Source of the DNA: Duganella rivi
GTDB lineage: Bacteria > Pseudomonadota > Gammaproteobacteria > Burkholderiales > Burkholderiaceae_D
Assembly (NCBI RefSeq): GCF_009857435.1
Contig: NZ_WWCK01000005.1
Coordinates: 1-64,000, forward strand
DNA: 64,000 nucleotides
Direction of reading: 5' to 3'
Shown here in pieces: positions 1-9,638 of this stretch; the first letter of the stretch is position 1, and each line of letters begins with the position of its first letter. The translations under genes and the position numbers were made by a program. The notes beneath the pieces were generated by a model. It made no database searches. It was not told where the DNA came from and saw only the letters and a program-made list of their open reading frames with translations.

Positions 1-1613
1 GCCGGCGCTGCCGGGGCTGCGGCGGCGGCCGGGCGAACCGGCGCCGATGCGCGCGGCGCCGCGCTGCCACCGGCAATCTGGAACACCGCCACCATCTCCG
101 CTAGCTTGACGGCTTGCTCCTGCATGGCTTGCGATGCGGCGGCAGCTTGCTCCACCAGCGCGGCATTCTGCTGCGTGACGTTATCCATCTCCGCTACCGC
201 CGTGTTGATTTGCTCGATGCCGATTTCCTGTTCGCGGCCAGCCGAGCTGATCTCGCTGATGATGTCGGTCACGCGGCGTACGCTGGTGACGATTTCCTCC
301 ATCGTCGCGCCGGCCTCGTTGACCAGCGCGCTGCCGGTGCCGACCTTCTCCACTGAATCGGTAATCAGCGCCTTGATGTCTTTCGCCGCCGCCGCCGAAC
401 GCTGCGCCAGGTTGCGCACCTCGGTCGCCACCACCGCGAAGCCGCGGCCCTGCTCGCCGGCACGGGCCGCTTCCACCGCCGCGTTCAGCGCCAGGATGTT
501 GGTCTGGAAGGCAATGCCGTCGATCACGCCGATGATGTCGGCAATCTTGTCGGACGATTCGGTAATCGAGCCCATGGTGCCGATCACGCGCGTGACCAGC
601 TCGCCGCCTTTCACGGCAATGTCCGAGGCCGACATTGCCAGCGTATTGGCCTGGCGCGCATTATCGGAATTCTGCTTGACGGTGGACGTCAGTTCCTCCA
701 GCGACGACGCGGTCTCTTCCAGATTGGCGGCTTGCTGCTCGGTGCGGCGCGACAGGTCGAGATTGCCGGCGGCGATTTCGCTGCTGGCGGTGGCGATGGC
801 GTCGCTGCCCTCGCGCACGCTGCGCACAGTGTCGGACAGACGCGCCTGCATTTGCTGCAAGCCCTCCATCATCTCGCCCATCTCATCCTTGCGGCCCAGC
901 TCAATCTGCGTTGCCAGATTGCCGCCTGCCATGGCGTGGAAGTGCGACAAGGCCTGATCCAGCGGCTGCATCACGGCGCGCAGCAACAGCACGCCCGAGA
1001 TGGCGGCCAGCAGAATGCCGACCACGATGGTGCCGATCGCCAGCATCATATTGCGCTGGTAGTCGGCCTGGCTTTCGGTGTACTGCGCCTCGGTCGAGTT
1101 AAGCTGATAGGTCGACAGCTTTTCGGAAGCGTCGGTGTAGAGGCGGAACAGGCGCGTGACCTCGCTCAGCATCAGGCGCTCGATCTCGGCCTTGTCCTTG
1201 TTGTTGATGGCCTTGATGGCGGCCAGCAGGCCGTCCTTCACCAGCGCCTGGCGGGTCGTTTCGACCTGGTCGGCCAGCGCTTTCTCGCCATCACCAAACG
1301 GCAGCGCGAGATAACTCTTCCAGAATTTCTCGTTGCCGTCGATGAAGTCCTGCGTGCGCTTTAGCGTCTCGGGAACGTTGGCGGCATCTGGGCTCAGCGC
1401 CACGCGATCGAGCGACAGGCGGGCGCGGTCGATTTGAATCTGGGCTTCGTAGATGGCCTTCATGGAGACCATCGAGTTCGAGTACACGTCCTTCAGGACG
1501 TTGTTGGACGTGTGCAGCGCGAACACGCCGCGCGCGCCGATGAAGATGATGAGGACACCCAGCAACGCCATGGTAGCGATCAGCCGGGTACGAATGGTCA
1601 GGTTGGCAAACAT
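1..1613 (-). CDS. Methyl-accepting chemotaxis protein (C-terminus beyond window)
   Basis: The reverse-strand frame opens with ATG at 1613 and stays open to the window edge, giving about 537 codons. It starts with a short basic stretch and a hydrophobic segment (about residues 8-30), then a roughly 160-residue periplasmic helical-bundle-like sensor, a second membrane segment (about 188-210), a HAMP domain and a long cytoplasmic signalling domain. The highly conserved hairpin tip of the receptor family is visible ([20 protein letters not shown]). The downstream end becomes Ala/Pro-rich, as in the tail linkers of these receptors. It should sit in the inner membrane and signal to CheA/CheW. The ligand cannot be told from the sequence. 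Upstream, divergent from it, is a diguanylate cyclase. Confidence 0.93.
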   Translation of the reverse strand, partial: MFANLTIRTRLIATMALLGVLIIFIGARGVFALHTSNNVLKDVYSNSMVSMKAIYEAQIQIDRARLSLDRVALSPDAANVPETLKRTQDFIDGNEKFWKSYLALPFGDGEKALADQVETTRQALVKDGLLAAIKAINNKDKAEIERLMLSEVTRLFRLYTDASEKLSTYQLNSTEAQYTESQADYQRNMMLAIGTIVVGILLAAISGVLLLRAVMQPLDQALSHFHAMAGGNLATQIELGRKDEMGEMMEGLQQMQARLSDTVRSVREGSDAIATASSEIAAGNLDLSRRTEQQAANLEETASSLEELTSTVKQNSDNARQANTLAMSASDIAVKGGELVTRVIGTMGSITESSDKIADIIGVIDGIAFQTNILALNAAVEAARAGEQGRGFAVVATEVRNLAQRSAAAAKDIKALITDSVEKVGTGSALVNEAGATMEEIVTSVRRVTDIISEISSAGREQEIGIEQINTAVAEMDNVTQQNAALVEQAAAASQAMQEQAVKLAEMVAVFQIAGGSAAPRASAPVRPAAAAAPAAP

Positions 1614-1807
1614 AATGTCTCCTTGCTCGGACGCGGCGGGGCTGGGGCCGTCTTAAAATAACTGCCAGCCGTGCGTAGCGGAACGGCGGGAGTCGATGCA
1701 GGACTTGCCCAGCTTAGCGCAATAATTGCCACATAACAAGAGTGATACCGTGCGCATGGACGACTGCGTTATACTGGGCGTCCCCGCGATGCCGGTCTGG
1801 AGCCACC

Positions 1808-3427
1808 ATGCGGCAGCTCTATAGCGTCTTTTTCAGTTTCAAATTCAAGATCACGACACTGGTGATTGCACTGGTGTTGTTTGCTGGCATAGGCTCGGGC
1901 GGCATCTCGCTGCTGATCGCCGAATCCGAACTCCGGCAAGTCATCGCCCGGCAGGAACTCTCGCTGCTGACCGGCGCGGCGGCCTTCATCGATAATGACT
2001 TGCAAAACAAACGCCAGCTGCTCAAGACCGTGACCGAGGAAATCAACGAGCGCGGGCTGCCGCTCGAGCAGATTCAAGCTCTGCTGGAAACCCACGAAAC
2101 CCTGCGCGACGCCTTCTTCAACGTCAATGCCTTCGACCTTGACGGCAACCTCGTGGCCAGCCTGCGCGACCGCCGCGCCAAGCGCGTCAACATTGCCGAA
2201 CGCGCCTACTTCAAGGACACGCTGCGCCTGCAGGAAGGCGTGATCTCGGCGCCGTTCAAGAGCGCGCTGTCGGGCCAGCCGGTGGTGGTGCTGACCCAGC
2301 CGCTGCGCGACGCCGATGGCAAACTGACCGGCATCCTGCTCGGCGCAATCGACCTGCTGCGGCCCTCGTTCTCGGCGCAACTGGACAACTTGCGCGCCGG
2401 CGCCGACGGCTACCTGTTCATCGTCACCGACAACGGCGTCACCGTGTACCACCCGGACAAAAACCGCATCCTCGAAAAAGGCGACGACCAGCCCGGCACA
2501 CTCACGGCCGCAGCCCTCGGCAGCGACGAGGGCTGGGAAGACGGCCTGCTCGACGACGGCGTGCCGGTGCTGCTGGTGCACAAGCATCTGCGTGAAACCG
2601 ATTGGACGATCGGCCTGTCCTACCCGGTGCGCAGCGCTTTCGCCTCCATGCTGAGCGTGCGGATGCGCGCGCTGCTGGGCGCGGCGGTTCTGACTTGCGT
2701 GGCCGGCCTGTTTGGCTGGCTGATTACCAAGAACCTGCTGCGGCCCCTGGGCCGCCTGCACCGGCACGTGGAAGACATCAGCGCCGGCCGCGCCGACATC
2801 AGCGTGTTCGACGTCGCCCGCAAAGATGAATTCGGCCACCTGAGCCGCGCTTTCTACGCCCTGTCGCAGCGGCGCGAGCGCGCCGAGCTGGAACTGCACC
2901 GTCTCGCCACCACCGACGTGCTGACCGGCCTGCACAACCGCCGCATGTTCGACGCCCTGCTGCCGCAAGCACTGGCGCGCGGCGCCCGCTCGGGGCAGCC
3001 GGTCGGCTTGGCCCTTCTCGACATCGACCACTTCAAGGCCATCAACGACACACTGGGCCATCCGGCCGGCGACCAGGTGCTGATTGAATTTTCGCGCCGG
3101 CTGACCGGCGCGGTGCGCACTACCGACACCGTGGCGCGGCTGGCCGGCGACGAATTCGTCATCGTGTTTGAACAGCTGTCGTCGAGCACCGAGATGGACG
3201 TGCTGGGCGAGAAAATCCTGGCCGCCATGCATGCACCATTCCAGCTGGCGAGCGGCCCGCGCGAAGTCCGCACCAGCATCGGCATCGCCCTCACCACCAC
3301 TGCCGCCGACAGCGCCGAAGACATCATGCGTGCGGCCGACCAGGCGCTGTACGGCGTGAAAGCGGCGGGCCGCAACGGCTACGCCATCAACAGCGTCGGC
3401 GCCGAGCGGGTGGTGCGGGTGCGCTGA
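1808..3427 (+). CDS. Diguanylate cyclase: Cache sensor, HAMP, GGDEF
   Basis: This predicted inner-membrane enzyme makes cyclic-di-GMP from GTP. The 539-residue protein has membrane segment 1 (about 15-37), a periplasmic double-Cache-like sensor (about 40-285), membrane segment 2 (about 287-307), HAMP (about 308-360) and a GGDEF domain (365-530). The active-site motif is AGDEF (446-450) instead of GGDEF, a substitution seen in active cyclases. An RxxD inhibitory site (RTTD, 437-440) lies exactly five residues before it, so product inhibition is expected. ATG 1808 was chosen over an in-frame ATG at 1742 because it has a GGAG just upstream and begins directly before the membrane helix. Its stop TGA abuts the stop of the convergent TonB receptor with no spacer. 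Confidence 0.93.
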   Translation: MRQLYSVFFSFKFKITTLVIALVLFAGIGSGGISLLIAESELRQVIARQELSLLTGAAAFIDNDLQNKRQLLKTVTEEINERGLPLEQIQALLETHETLRDAFFNVNAFDLDGNLVASLRDRRAKRVNIAERAYFKDTLRLQEGVISAPFKSALSGQPVVVLTQPLRDADGKLTGILLGAIDLLRPSFSAQLDNLRAGADGYLFIVTDNGVTVYHPDKNRILEKGDDQPGTLTAAALGSDEGWEDGLLDDGVPVLLVHKHLRETDWTIGLSYPVRSAFASMLSVRMRALLGAAVLTCVAGLFGWLITKNLLRPLGRLHRHVEDISAGRADISVFDVARKDEFGHLSRAFYALSQRRERAELELHRLATTDVLTGLHNRRMFDALLPQALARGARSGQPVGLALLDIDHFKAINDTLGHPAGDQVLIEFSRRLTGAVRTTDTVARLAGDEFVIVFEQLSSSTEMDVLGEKILAAMHAPFQLASGPREVRTSIGIALTTTAADSAEDIMRAADQALYGVKAAGRNGYAINSVGAERVVRVR

Positions 3428-5680
3428 TCAGAAGCGCGCCTTCACTCGCACGCCCACCGTACGCGGACGAATCATGTACAGATTGTCGCCGGGCTGGATC
3501 GCGATGGTGTTGGTGGTGACATCGCTGATCTTGGCGCCGTTAGTCAGGTTGGTGCCAAACAGGCCGATTTCATACAGGCCGACTTTGTAGATCGCAGTGG
3601 CGTTCAGCGTATGCGACGAAGGAATGCGCGAGTAGCTGCCCTGCGATGCGGCGAAGTTGGTGAACGACTCGCCACGGTGCGCATAGCTGGCCGACAGCGC
3701 AATCTCCTCAGCACCGGCCAGCGGAATCACATAGTTGGCGACGGCGGTAGCCGCAAACTTGGGCGAGTACGGCACGCGCGCATCTTCCGGGATATTCTGC
3801 GCGGCGATGCCGGTGACCACCGTCTCGGTAGCGTAAGCGTGGTTGAAAGTAGCGCTCAAGCCAACCGACGCTTGGCGCGACAGCTTGAAGAAGCTCTCCA
3901 GCTCCACGCCTTCGCTGCGGATCTTGCCGGCGTTCTGCGTGAAGTAGTAGGTGCAGGGCAGCTTGTTGAAGACCTGCACGTCCTTCCACTTGATCAGATA
4001 AGCGCTGGCGTTAAAGGTCACGCGGCGATCAAACAGCGTGTTCTTGGAGCCGGCCTCGAAATTCCACAAGCTATCCGGCGCAAACGTCGATGGCGCATTC
4101 TGGCCGCAGAAATCGAACGGTACTGGCTGATTATTACCGCCGTAACGGAAGCCTTTACCTGCCGAGGCATACACGGTGTGGTCTTCATCGAGACGGTAAG
4201 CAGCGGCGAAGCGCGGGTTGGCGCCCTTTGAGGTTTCGCTGCTATTGCTGGTCTCCGGGATGCTGCTCTGTGGTTTGGACGGCGTCGAGTTAATCAGGTT
4301 GCCGAACAAGCCGCTGAATTTCAGGTCGAAGTCCTGGGTGCCGCGGAACAGGCGCAGGCCGGCGGTCAAGTCCAGCTTATCCCATACCGTGTACGTCGCC
4401 TCGGCAAACAGCGCGGCTTCTTTCGAATCGATGTTCTGCGTGCCCGAGAAGTAGTCATCGGCCGTGAAAGCGTTGTCGTTCAAGTGCGAGTTATAGCCGG
4501 GGAAGTTCTTGGCGATGGCGAAGCGCGCGTCGAAGCCGGGCGTCGGCTGGTCTTGGCGCAGATCGCGCTTGCCCTGCGTGTAGAAAGCGCCGGCAGTCCA
4601 CTTCAGCGGGCCGCCGGCTTTCGACTGCAAGCGGAACTCCTGCGCGAAGTTGGTGATCTTATTGCCGATCACATAGGACGACGCGATCAGCGGCAGCTGG
4701 CCGCCGAAGATGAAGGCGGTAGCCTTGTACTGGCCGGAGTTGAGGTACAGCGTGTCGCGGTGCAGGTAGGAGCTGGACGAGACCAGATTCGCCACGCCCG
4801 CATCGTAATTCAAGGTCAGGTTATACAGTTGCAGGCTGTCCTTGCTGGCTTGCTGGATCAGCGTGGTGGTGGTGTACGGCGCCAGTTGCGAGTAAGCGTC
4901 GTTGATGCCGCCCTTGATGTTGGACGCGGTGACGCTGGCGTCTACCAGCAGATCCGGCGTGGCGCGCAGGCGCGCGGCGATGCGGCCCTGGTTGGTCGAG
5001 GTATCGTTATCGGTCTTGCCGTTGGCTTGATTCAGCACATAGCCGGAATCGTTACCGGTGTAGCCCGTCAAACGCAGCGCCAGGACATGATCCTTGACCG
5101 GCACGTTGACGGTGCCGCGCAGGTTGTAATTGCTGCCGCCGAATTTGGAAGTCTGCGAACGGACTGCTTCCACCGAGCCAAAGAAATCGTTGAACTCCGG
5201 CTTCTGCGTAATTTGACGCACCGTGCCGGCCATCGCACCAGCGCCGTACAGCGTGCCTTGCGGGCCTTGCAGCACTTCGATGCGTTCGAGATCCAGCACT
5301 TTCAGATCGGGATTGCCGGACTTCAGCGTGACCGGCATCTCATCGATATACACCGCCACCAGCGACGCATCCTGCACCTCGGACGGCACGATGCCGCGCA
5401 CCACCAGGCCGCGGATGGTGATGTTGTTGACGCCCGCGCCCTGCTCTTGCAGCGCGATCGCCGGCACCAGACTGGCGATATCGTTCAAATTACCTTGACC
5501 GTATTTGGTCAGGCTGTCCGGCTTGATGACCGTGATGGCGGCCGGCACTTGCTGCACGTCGACCGCGCCGGTACGGGTGGCGGTCACTTCGACCTTTTCA
5601 ATCTTGTCCGAGGCGCCGTCCTGCGCTTGCGCCGACACGAATACGCCGGCAATTGCCAGCGCCATCACATGCTTAGTCAT
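3428..5680 (-). CDS. TonB-dependent outer-membrane receptor
   Basis: A 750-residue outer-membrane active transporter. It has a short signal peptide ending in AQAQ, an N-terminal TonB-box-like stretch (KVEVTATR, about 29-36), a plug domain containing the characteristic ERIEVLQGPQGTLYG segment, and a beta-barrel ending in an aromatic Phe (VRVKARF). The gene lies 86 nt downstream of a GH53 galactanase on the same strand, which suggests import of galactan-derived oligosaccharides. That link is inference from position only, since the receptor type (plug with ITIRGL) is also used for siderophores. The gap holds a weak hairpin (AACGAA...TTCGTT) that might separate transcription units. Confidence 0.88.
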   Translation of the reverse strand: MTKHVMALAIAGVFVSAQAQDGASDKIEKVEVTATRTGAVDVQQVPAAITVIKPDSLTKYGQGNLNDIASLVPAIALQEQGAGVNNITIRGLVVRGIVPSEVQDASLVAVYIDEMPVTLKSGNPDLKVLDLERIEVLQGPQGTLYGAGAMAGTVRQITQKPEFNDFFGSVEAVRSQTSKFGGSNYNLRGTVNVPVKDHVLALRLTGYTGNDSGYVLNQANGKTDNDTSTNQGRIAARLRATPDLLVDASVTASNIKGGINDAYSQLAPYTTTTLIQQASKDSLQLYNLTLNYDAGVANLVSSSSYLHRDTLYLNSGQYKATAFIFGGQLPLIASSYVIGNKITNFAQEFRLQSKAGGPLKWTAGAFYTQGKRDLRQDQPTPGFDARFAIAKNFPGYNSHLNDNAFTADDYFSGTQNIDSKEAALFAEATYTVWDKLDLTAGLRLFRGTQDFDLKFSGLFGNLINSTPSKPQSSIPETSNSSETSKGANPRFAAAYRLDEDHTVYASAGKGFRYGGNNQPVPFDFCGQNAPSTFAPDSLWNFEAGSKNTLFDRRVTFNASAYLIKWKDVQVFNKLPCTYYFTQNAGKIRSEGVELESFFKLSRQASVGLSATFNHAYATETVVTGIAAQNIPEDARVPYSPKFAATAVANYVIPLAGAEEIALSASYAHRGESFTNFAASQGSYSRIPSSHTLNATAIYKVGLYEIGLFGTNLTNGAKISDVTTNTIAIQPGDNLYMIRPRTVGVRVKARF

Positions 5681-5766
5681 CCCGTTCCTTTAGTGCTCAT
5701 TTTAGTTGGATATCAAAATTATATATAACTAAAACTGTCACTGAAAACGAAGATAAATGATTTTCG

Positions 5767-6777
5767 TTATAAGGAATCTAAAAAAGCATCCATGGCCTTG
5801 GTCGGGCGGCCGTCCTCACCCCATGCGCTGAGTTCGTAATGGCTCCAGCTGCGCGCGCCCAGCGGCTCCCAGTAGATGACGCCGAGGCCCTTGTGGTTGG
5901 GCACGGCTTTGACCTTGGCCTGCACGGCGCGCAGCATATCGTAGGTGTTTTGCGGCTTGCTGTCCTCGCCGCCGACCTCTACCACCATCACCTCCTTGCC
6001 GAAGCGCGCGGCCATGTCGTTCAGATTGTTGCCGAGGTCGTCGATGGAAAGCGTGTAGTCGGGGCGGCCGTCGAGCCAGTAAGGATAGTAGGAAACGCCG
6101 ATGACATCGTACCTGGCGCCGTTGGCCTTGGCGTTGTCGAACCAGGTGCGGAACCATGCGTTATCGTTGCCGCGATCGAGATGCAGCACCACCTTGGAGC
6201 TTGGACTGACGGCCTTGACGGCGTCGTAGCCTTGATTGATGAGCTTGGCCAGTTGCGGCCAATTGTCGGTATGGCCTTCAGGGTAAATCATGCCGGTGCG
6301 GGTTTCATTGCCGACCTGCACCCACTCAGGCGTAACGCCGGCTTGCTTGAGTGCGCTCATCACATCATAGGTGTGGGCGTAGACATCCTTTTGCAGTTGC
6401 GGGAAATCGTGGCCGATCCAGCCGGCGGGCTTGCGCTGCTGCTGCGGGTCGGCCCAGCTGTCGCTGTAGTGGAAATTGATCATGATGCGCATGCCCATCT
6501 TCTGCGCGCGCACGGCCATGGCGACGTTCTCGTCCTTGCTGTTGTGGCCGCTAGCCCTGTCGTCGGACGGATTTACCCAGACGCGCAGGCGCACCGTGTT
6601 GATGCCCTGATCCTTGAGGATTTGCAGGCCGTCTTGCTGCTTGCCCTGCTTGTTGTAGAACTTATAGCCGGTAGCTTCCATTTGCGGCAGCCAGCCGATA
6701 TCCGCGCCTTTGACGAAGGTCTCCGCGCTAGTGGGCAAGGCGATTGCCATCATCAGCGCCATCAATATTTTTTTCAT
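5767..6777 (-). CDS. Arabinogalactan endo-beta-1,4-galactanase (GH53)
   Basis: A 336-residue secreted glycoside hydrolase that cleaves beta-1,4-galactan chains of pectic arabinogalactan. A signal peptide ends at about residue 18 (PTSAE). The GH53 (beta/alpha)8 barrel follows, with FVKGADIGWLPQ at the start, LRVWVNP (64-70), the acid/base Glu158 in WVQVGNE and the nucleophile Glu267 in VMVVEVGG. Family members run about 330-400 residues, so this is a bare catalytic domain with no binding module. It is followed on the same strand by a TonB receptor, a plausible uptake partner. No cytoplasmic galactosidase is adjacent. Confidence 0.92.
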   Translation of the reverse strand: MKKILMALMMAIALPTSAETFVKGADIGWLPQMEATGYKFYNKQGKQQDGLQILKDQGINTVRLRVWVNPSDDRASGHNSKDENVAMAVRAQKMGMRIMINFHYSDSWADPQQQRKPAGWIGHDFPQLQKDVYAHTYDVMSALKQAGVTPEWVQVGNETRTGMIYPEGHTDNWPQLAKLINQGYDAVKAVSPSSKVVLHLDRGNDNAWFRTWFDNAKANGARYDVIGVSYYPYWLDGRPDYTLSIDDLGNNLNDMAARFGKEVMVVEVGGEDSKPQNTYDMLRAVQAKVKAVPNHKGLGVIYWEPLGARSWSHYELSAWGEDGRPTKAMDAFLDSL

Positions 6778-6855
6778 GCCGCCATGCTAGCCCAAACGCA
6801 GCGCGTGCAGGCATGAGGAAAATGCCACCAGCCATGCCTATTCGATATGGCAATT

Positions 6856-7024
6856 CGGGGTCAGCTCTGTCAAATGGACACGCAGTGAGCACTTTTGATG
6901 TTTGTCAAAATATCGACGTTCATTTCTTCGTCAAAAATGAATTTAGCAGAGCAGGAAATTTTCTCTGCGTGCTGATATTTATCAACCATCCGCCTCGCGT
7001 GTCCAAATGACAGAGCTGACCCCG
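6856..7024. repeat. 169-bp element bounded by 28-bp inverted repeats (MITE/REP-pair-like)
   Basis: The left arm (6856-6883) and right arm (6997-7024) are inverted copies matching at 26 of 28 positions, starting CGGGGTCAGCTCTGTCA. The interior is AT-rich and encodes nothing convincing. The outer 17 bases resemble the arms of the hairpin at 33473-33531 (GGGTCAGTTCTGCCA), so both belong to one dispersed palindromic repeat family. It lies between the GH53 gene and the 3' end of the ABC permease. No clear target duplication is visible. Confidence 0.7.
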
Positions 7025-7043
7025 AGGTTTAGCTGCCCGACGT

Positions 7044-7802
7044 TTAGCTGCCGCGGTGCGCCCAGGCGGTGGTGCGTTTTTCGATGATGGCGAACAGTTC
7101 GTACATGGCCATGGCCATGGCACCGATCACCATCAGGCCGGCGAAGGCCAGCGGCATTTTCATCGAGGAGCCGGCCGAGACCAGCAGGTAGCCGATGCCT
7201 TCGTTGGCGGCGTTCATTTCCGAGACCGTTGAGCCGACGAAGGCCAGCGTAATCGCCACTTTCAGCGAAGCGAAGAAGTACGGCATGGAGCGCGGCAGCC
7301 CGACTTTCAACAGCACGTCAATGCGGCGCGCGCCCAGCACCCGCAGCACGTCTTCCAATTCCGGCTCCAAGGTCGCCAGGCCGGTCGCAATGTTGACCAT
7401 GATGGGGAAGAAGGAAATCAGGAACGCCGTCAATATCGCCGGCCCCGCGCCAATGCCAAACCACACCACCAGCACCGGCACAAACGCCGCTTTCGGCAGC
7501 GCGTTGAACGCGGTCATCAACGGATACACGGCTGCATAGACCAGCTGCGACGAACCAATCAGGAAGCCCAGCCCCACGCCCACCACCACGGCAATGCCGA
7601 AGCCCGCCATGGTGACCCAGAACGTCCGCCACGCATGCTCAGCAATCGGCCCCGCGTACTCCAGCAGCGACTGGAAGATCGCATGCGGACTCGGGAAGAT
7701 AAAGTCGGAAATCGAAAACACACTGCAAACCAGCTGCCACACGATCAAGGTGGCAATCAGCAGCGCCCACGGCGCGAAACTCTTGGCGGCTTGTTTATTC
7801 AT
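7044..7802 (-). CDS. ABC transporter permease (SsuC/TauC/NMT1 type)
   Basis: A 252-residue inner-membrane permease of the importer family that handles nitrate, sulfonates, taurine and pyrimidine precursors. It has about six hydrophobic segments, and the cytoplasmic EAA-type loop is visible as LEDVLRVLGARRIDVLLKVG. The start at 7802 is preferred because AGGA sits six bases ahead of it. The alternative ATG at 7808 has that sequence almost touching. The gene is last in a minus-strand operon, 19 nt after the ATPase stop. The substrate is not determinable here. Confidence 0.9.
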   Translation of the reverse strand: MNKQAAKSFAPWALLIATLIVWQLVCSVFSISDFIFPSPHAIFQSLLEYAGPIAEHAWRTFWVTMAGFGIAVVVGVGLGFLIGSSQLVYAAVYPLMTAFNALPKAAFVPVLVVWFGIGAGPAILTAFLISFFPIMVNIATGLATLEPELEDVLRVLGARRIDVLLKVGLPRSMPYFFASLKVAITLAFVGSTVSEMNAANEGIGYLLVSAGSSMKMPLAFAGLMVIGAMAMAMYELFAIIEKRTTAWAHRGS

Positions 7803-7821
7803 GCTCATTCCTGTGATGCAG

Positions 7822-8604
7822 TCAGCTGTTGCGGACGCGGCCAATATGCCCGCGCAATTCATGCACCAGCTCGTTGAACGGTTCGGTGTAGGTGGTCTCC
7901 AGCTCGCGCGGCTGCGCCAGCGGATTTTCCTTGCGGGCGACAATCCGCCCCGGCCGCTTGCTCATCACGTAGATGGTGTCGGCAAGGAAGGCCGCCTCGC
8001 GCAAGTCATGCGTCACCAGGATGACGTTGAACTTGCGCTCAGTCCACAGGTCGCGCAGCACGCACCACAGTTCTTCGCGCGTGAAGGCGTCCAGCGCGCC
8101 GAATGGTTCGTCCAGCAACAGCATCTTCGGCTCGTGGATCAGCGCGCGGCAGATCGAGGCGCGCTGCTGCATGCCGCCCGACAGCTGCCACGGATACTTG
8201 TCGGCATAGCCTTCCAGTCCCACTGTCTTGAGCAATTTCAAGGCGCGCTGCACGTACTGCTCGTGCTCGCGCTTGAAGTTGCTGCGATACGGTTCGACGA
8301 TCTCCAGCGGCAGCAGCACGTTGTCCAGCGTGGTGCGCCACGGCAGCAAGGTCGGCGCCTGGAACGCCATGCCGACAAATTTCAACGGCCCGGTCACCGG
8401 CTTGCCATCGATGTTGACCAGGCCGCTGGTCGGCGCCTTGAGCCCGGTCGCCAGCTTCATGAAGGTGGACTTGCCGCAGCCGGACGGGCCAACAATGGCG
8501 ATGAATTCTCCCTGCCGGGTTTGCAACGAGATGTCTTCCACCGCGAACTCGCTCTCGTTGTAGGCGAGGAAGACTTTCTGGAAATCGACGAATAATTCAG
8601 ACAT
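7822..8604 (-). CDS. ABC transporter ATP-binding protein
   Basis: A 260-residue ATPase subunit of the same importer. It contains Walker A GPSGCGKST (39-47), the Q-loop region, signature LSGGMQQR, Walker B MLLLDEP followed by the D-loop FGALD, and the switch histidine in VTHDLREA. Length and motif order match SsuB/TauB-type subunits. It starts three nucleotides after the binding-protein stop (8608) and ends 19 nt before the permease start, so one polycistronic message is expected. Confidence 0.95.
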   Translation of the reverse strand: MSELFVDFQKVFLAYNESEFAVEDISLQTRQGEFIAIVGPSGCGKSTFMKLATGLKAPTSGLVNIDGKPVTGPLKFVGMAFQAPTLLPWRTTLDNVLLPLEIVEPYRSNFKREHEQYVQRALKLLKTVGLEGYADKYPWQLSGGMQQRASICRALIHEPKMLLLDEPFGALDAFTREELWCVLRDLWTERKFNVILVTHDLREAAFLADTIYVMSKRPGRIVARKENPLAQPRELETTYTEPFNELVHELRGHIGRVRNS

Positions 8605-8607
8605 GGG

Positions 8608-9630
8608 TCACTTAGGGAAAACGGTCAGCTCGGCCTTGGACGGCAGGAAGGCAGCATCCCACACGGCTTTCGGATCAACGCGGTTCTTGGTGCCGTAGGC
8701 GTCCGACACTTGCGAGGCCATCAGCGCAAGCCGCGATGGCGATACCTGGCCGAAACCTTCGCTGCGCGCGTTCGGCGTGGCAACCGCATCGTTGATCGCC
8801 ATCTTCAGGCGGCGCAGTTCCAGCTTTTCATCGATCAGCCCATCGCGTTCCTTGATGGCTTTGACGGCCGCTTCCGGGTTGGCCATCACGTCCTTGGCGG
8901 CCTTGGCAAAGGCGCGCAGGAAGGCCTTCACCGCTTCCGGTTTTTGCTTGGCGAACGCGTCGGAAACGATGATGGCATTGCCGTACAGTTTGACGCCGTA
9001 GTTCGGGTATTGCAGCATGACCACGTCTTCATCCTTGATGCCGCGCGCGTTCAAGTTCAGCAGCGAGGTGAAGGTGAAGCCGGTGATCGCATCCACATCG
9101 CCGCGCACCAGCATGGTCTCGCGCAGCGGTGGATCCATGCTGGTGAATGGCGACTTGGCCGGGTCCAGCTTGTTGGCCTTGGCGAAGATAGGAAAGGCGC
9201 GGCGGCCGGCGTCAAACACCGGCGCACCCAGCTTCTTGCCGGCGAGGTCGGCCGGCGTCTTGATGCCGGATTTTTTCAGCGCGAGAATGGCGGCCGGCGT
9301 GTCGTTGTAGACCATCATCACGGCCAGCGGTTTGCTCGGTGCAGTTGGATTATTGGCGGTGAACTCCATCAGCGCAGCCATGTCGGCAAAGCCCATCTCG
9401 TAGGTGCCGGAGGCCACGCGATTGACCGCGTTGGCCGAACCGCTGCCGGCGTCGATCGTCACGTCCAGCTTTTCCGCCGCAAAATAACCCTTGCTCTTGG
9501 CGACCAAGAAGAAGGCTGATGGGCCCTCGAAGCGCCAGTCAAGCTGGAACTTGATCTTGGTGTCCTGAGCGAGCGCAGGCAGAGCCAGCATGCATAGGGC
9601 GAGACTGATCGTTGCTTTGATTTGCTTCAT
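8608..9630 (-). CDS. ABC transporter substrate-binding protein, NMT1/THI5-like
   Basis: A 340-residue periplasmic binding protein with a clear signal peptide (cleavage after PALAQ, about residue 22). The mature part starts with the family-typical KIKFQLDWRFEGPSAFF, and conserved segments include AVNRVASGTYEMGFADMAAL and the hinge region around DVDAITGF. Family members bind thiamin-precursor pyrimidines, nitrate, sulfonates or other heterocycles. Which of these applies is unknown. It is the first transport gene after the GntR regulator, with a nine-nt gap, so it is probably co-transcribed with and controlled by that regulator. Confidence 0.92.
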   Translation of the reverse strand: MKQIKATISLALCMLALPALAQDTKIKFQLDWRFEGPSAFFLVAKSKGYFAAEKLDVTIDAGSGSANAVNRVASGTYEMGFADMAALMEFTANNPTAPSKPLAVMMVYNDTPAAILALKKSGIKTPADLAGKKLGAPVFDAGRRAFPIFAKANKLDPAKSPFTSMDPPLRETMLVRGDVDAITGFTFTSLLNLNARGIKDEDVVMLQYPNYGVKLYGNAIIVSDAFAKQKPEAVKAFLRAFAKAAKDVMANPEAAVKAIKERDGLIDEKLELRRLKMAINDAVATPNARSEGFGQVSPSRLALMASQVSDAYGTKNRVDPKAVWDAAFLPSKAELTVFPK

Positions 9631-9638
9631 TGGTGTCC

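Noticed and set aside
5681..5766. Fur-box-like sequence in the gap before the 3428-5680 receptor
   Set aside because: GATAA-ATGAT-TTTC needs a one-base insertion and has a poor second half, and an overlapping weak hairpin explains the symmetry equally well.
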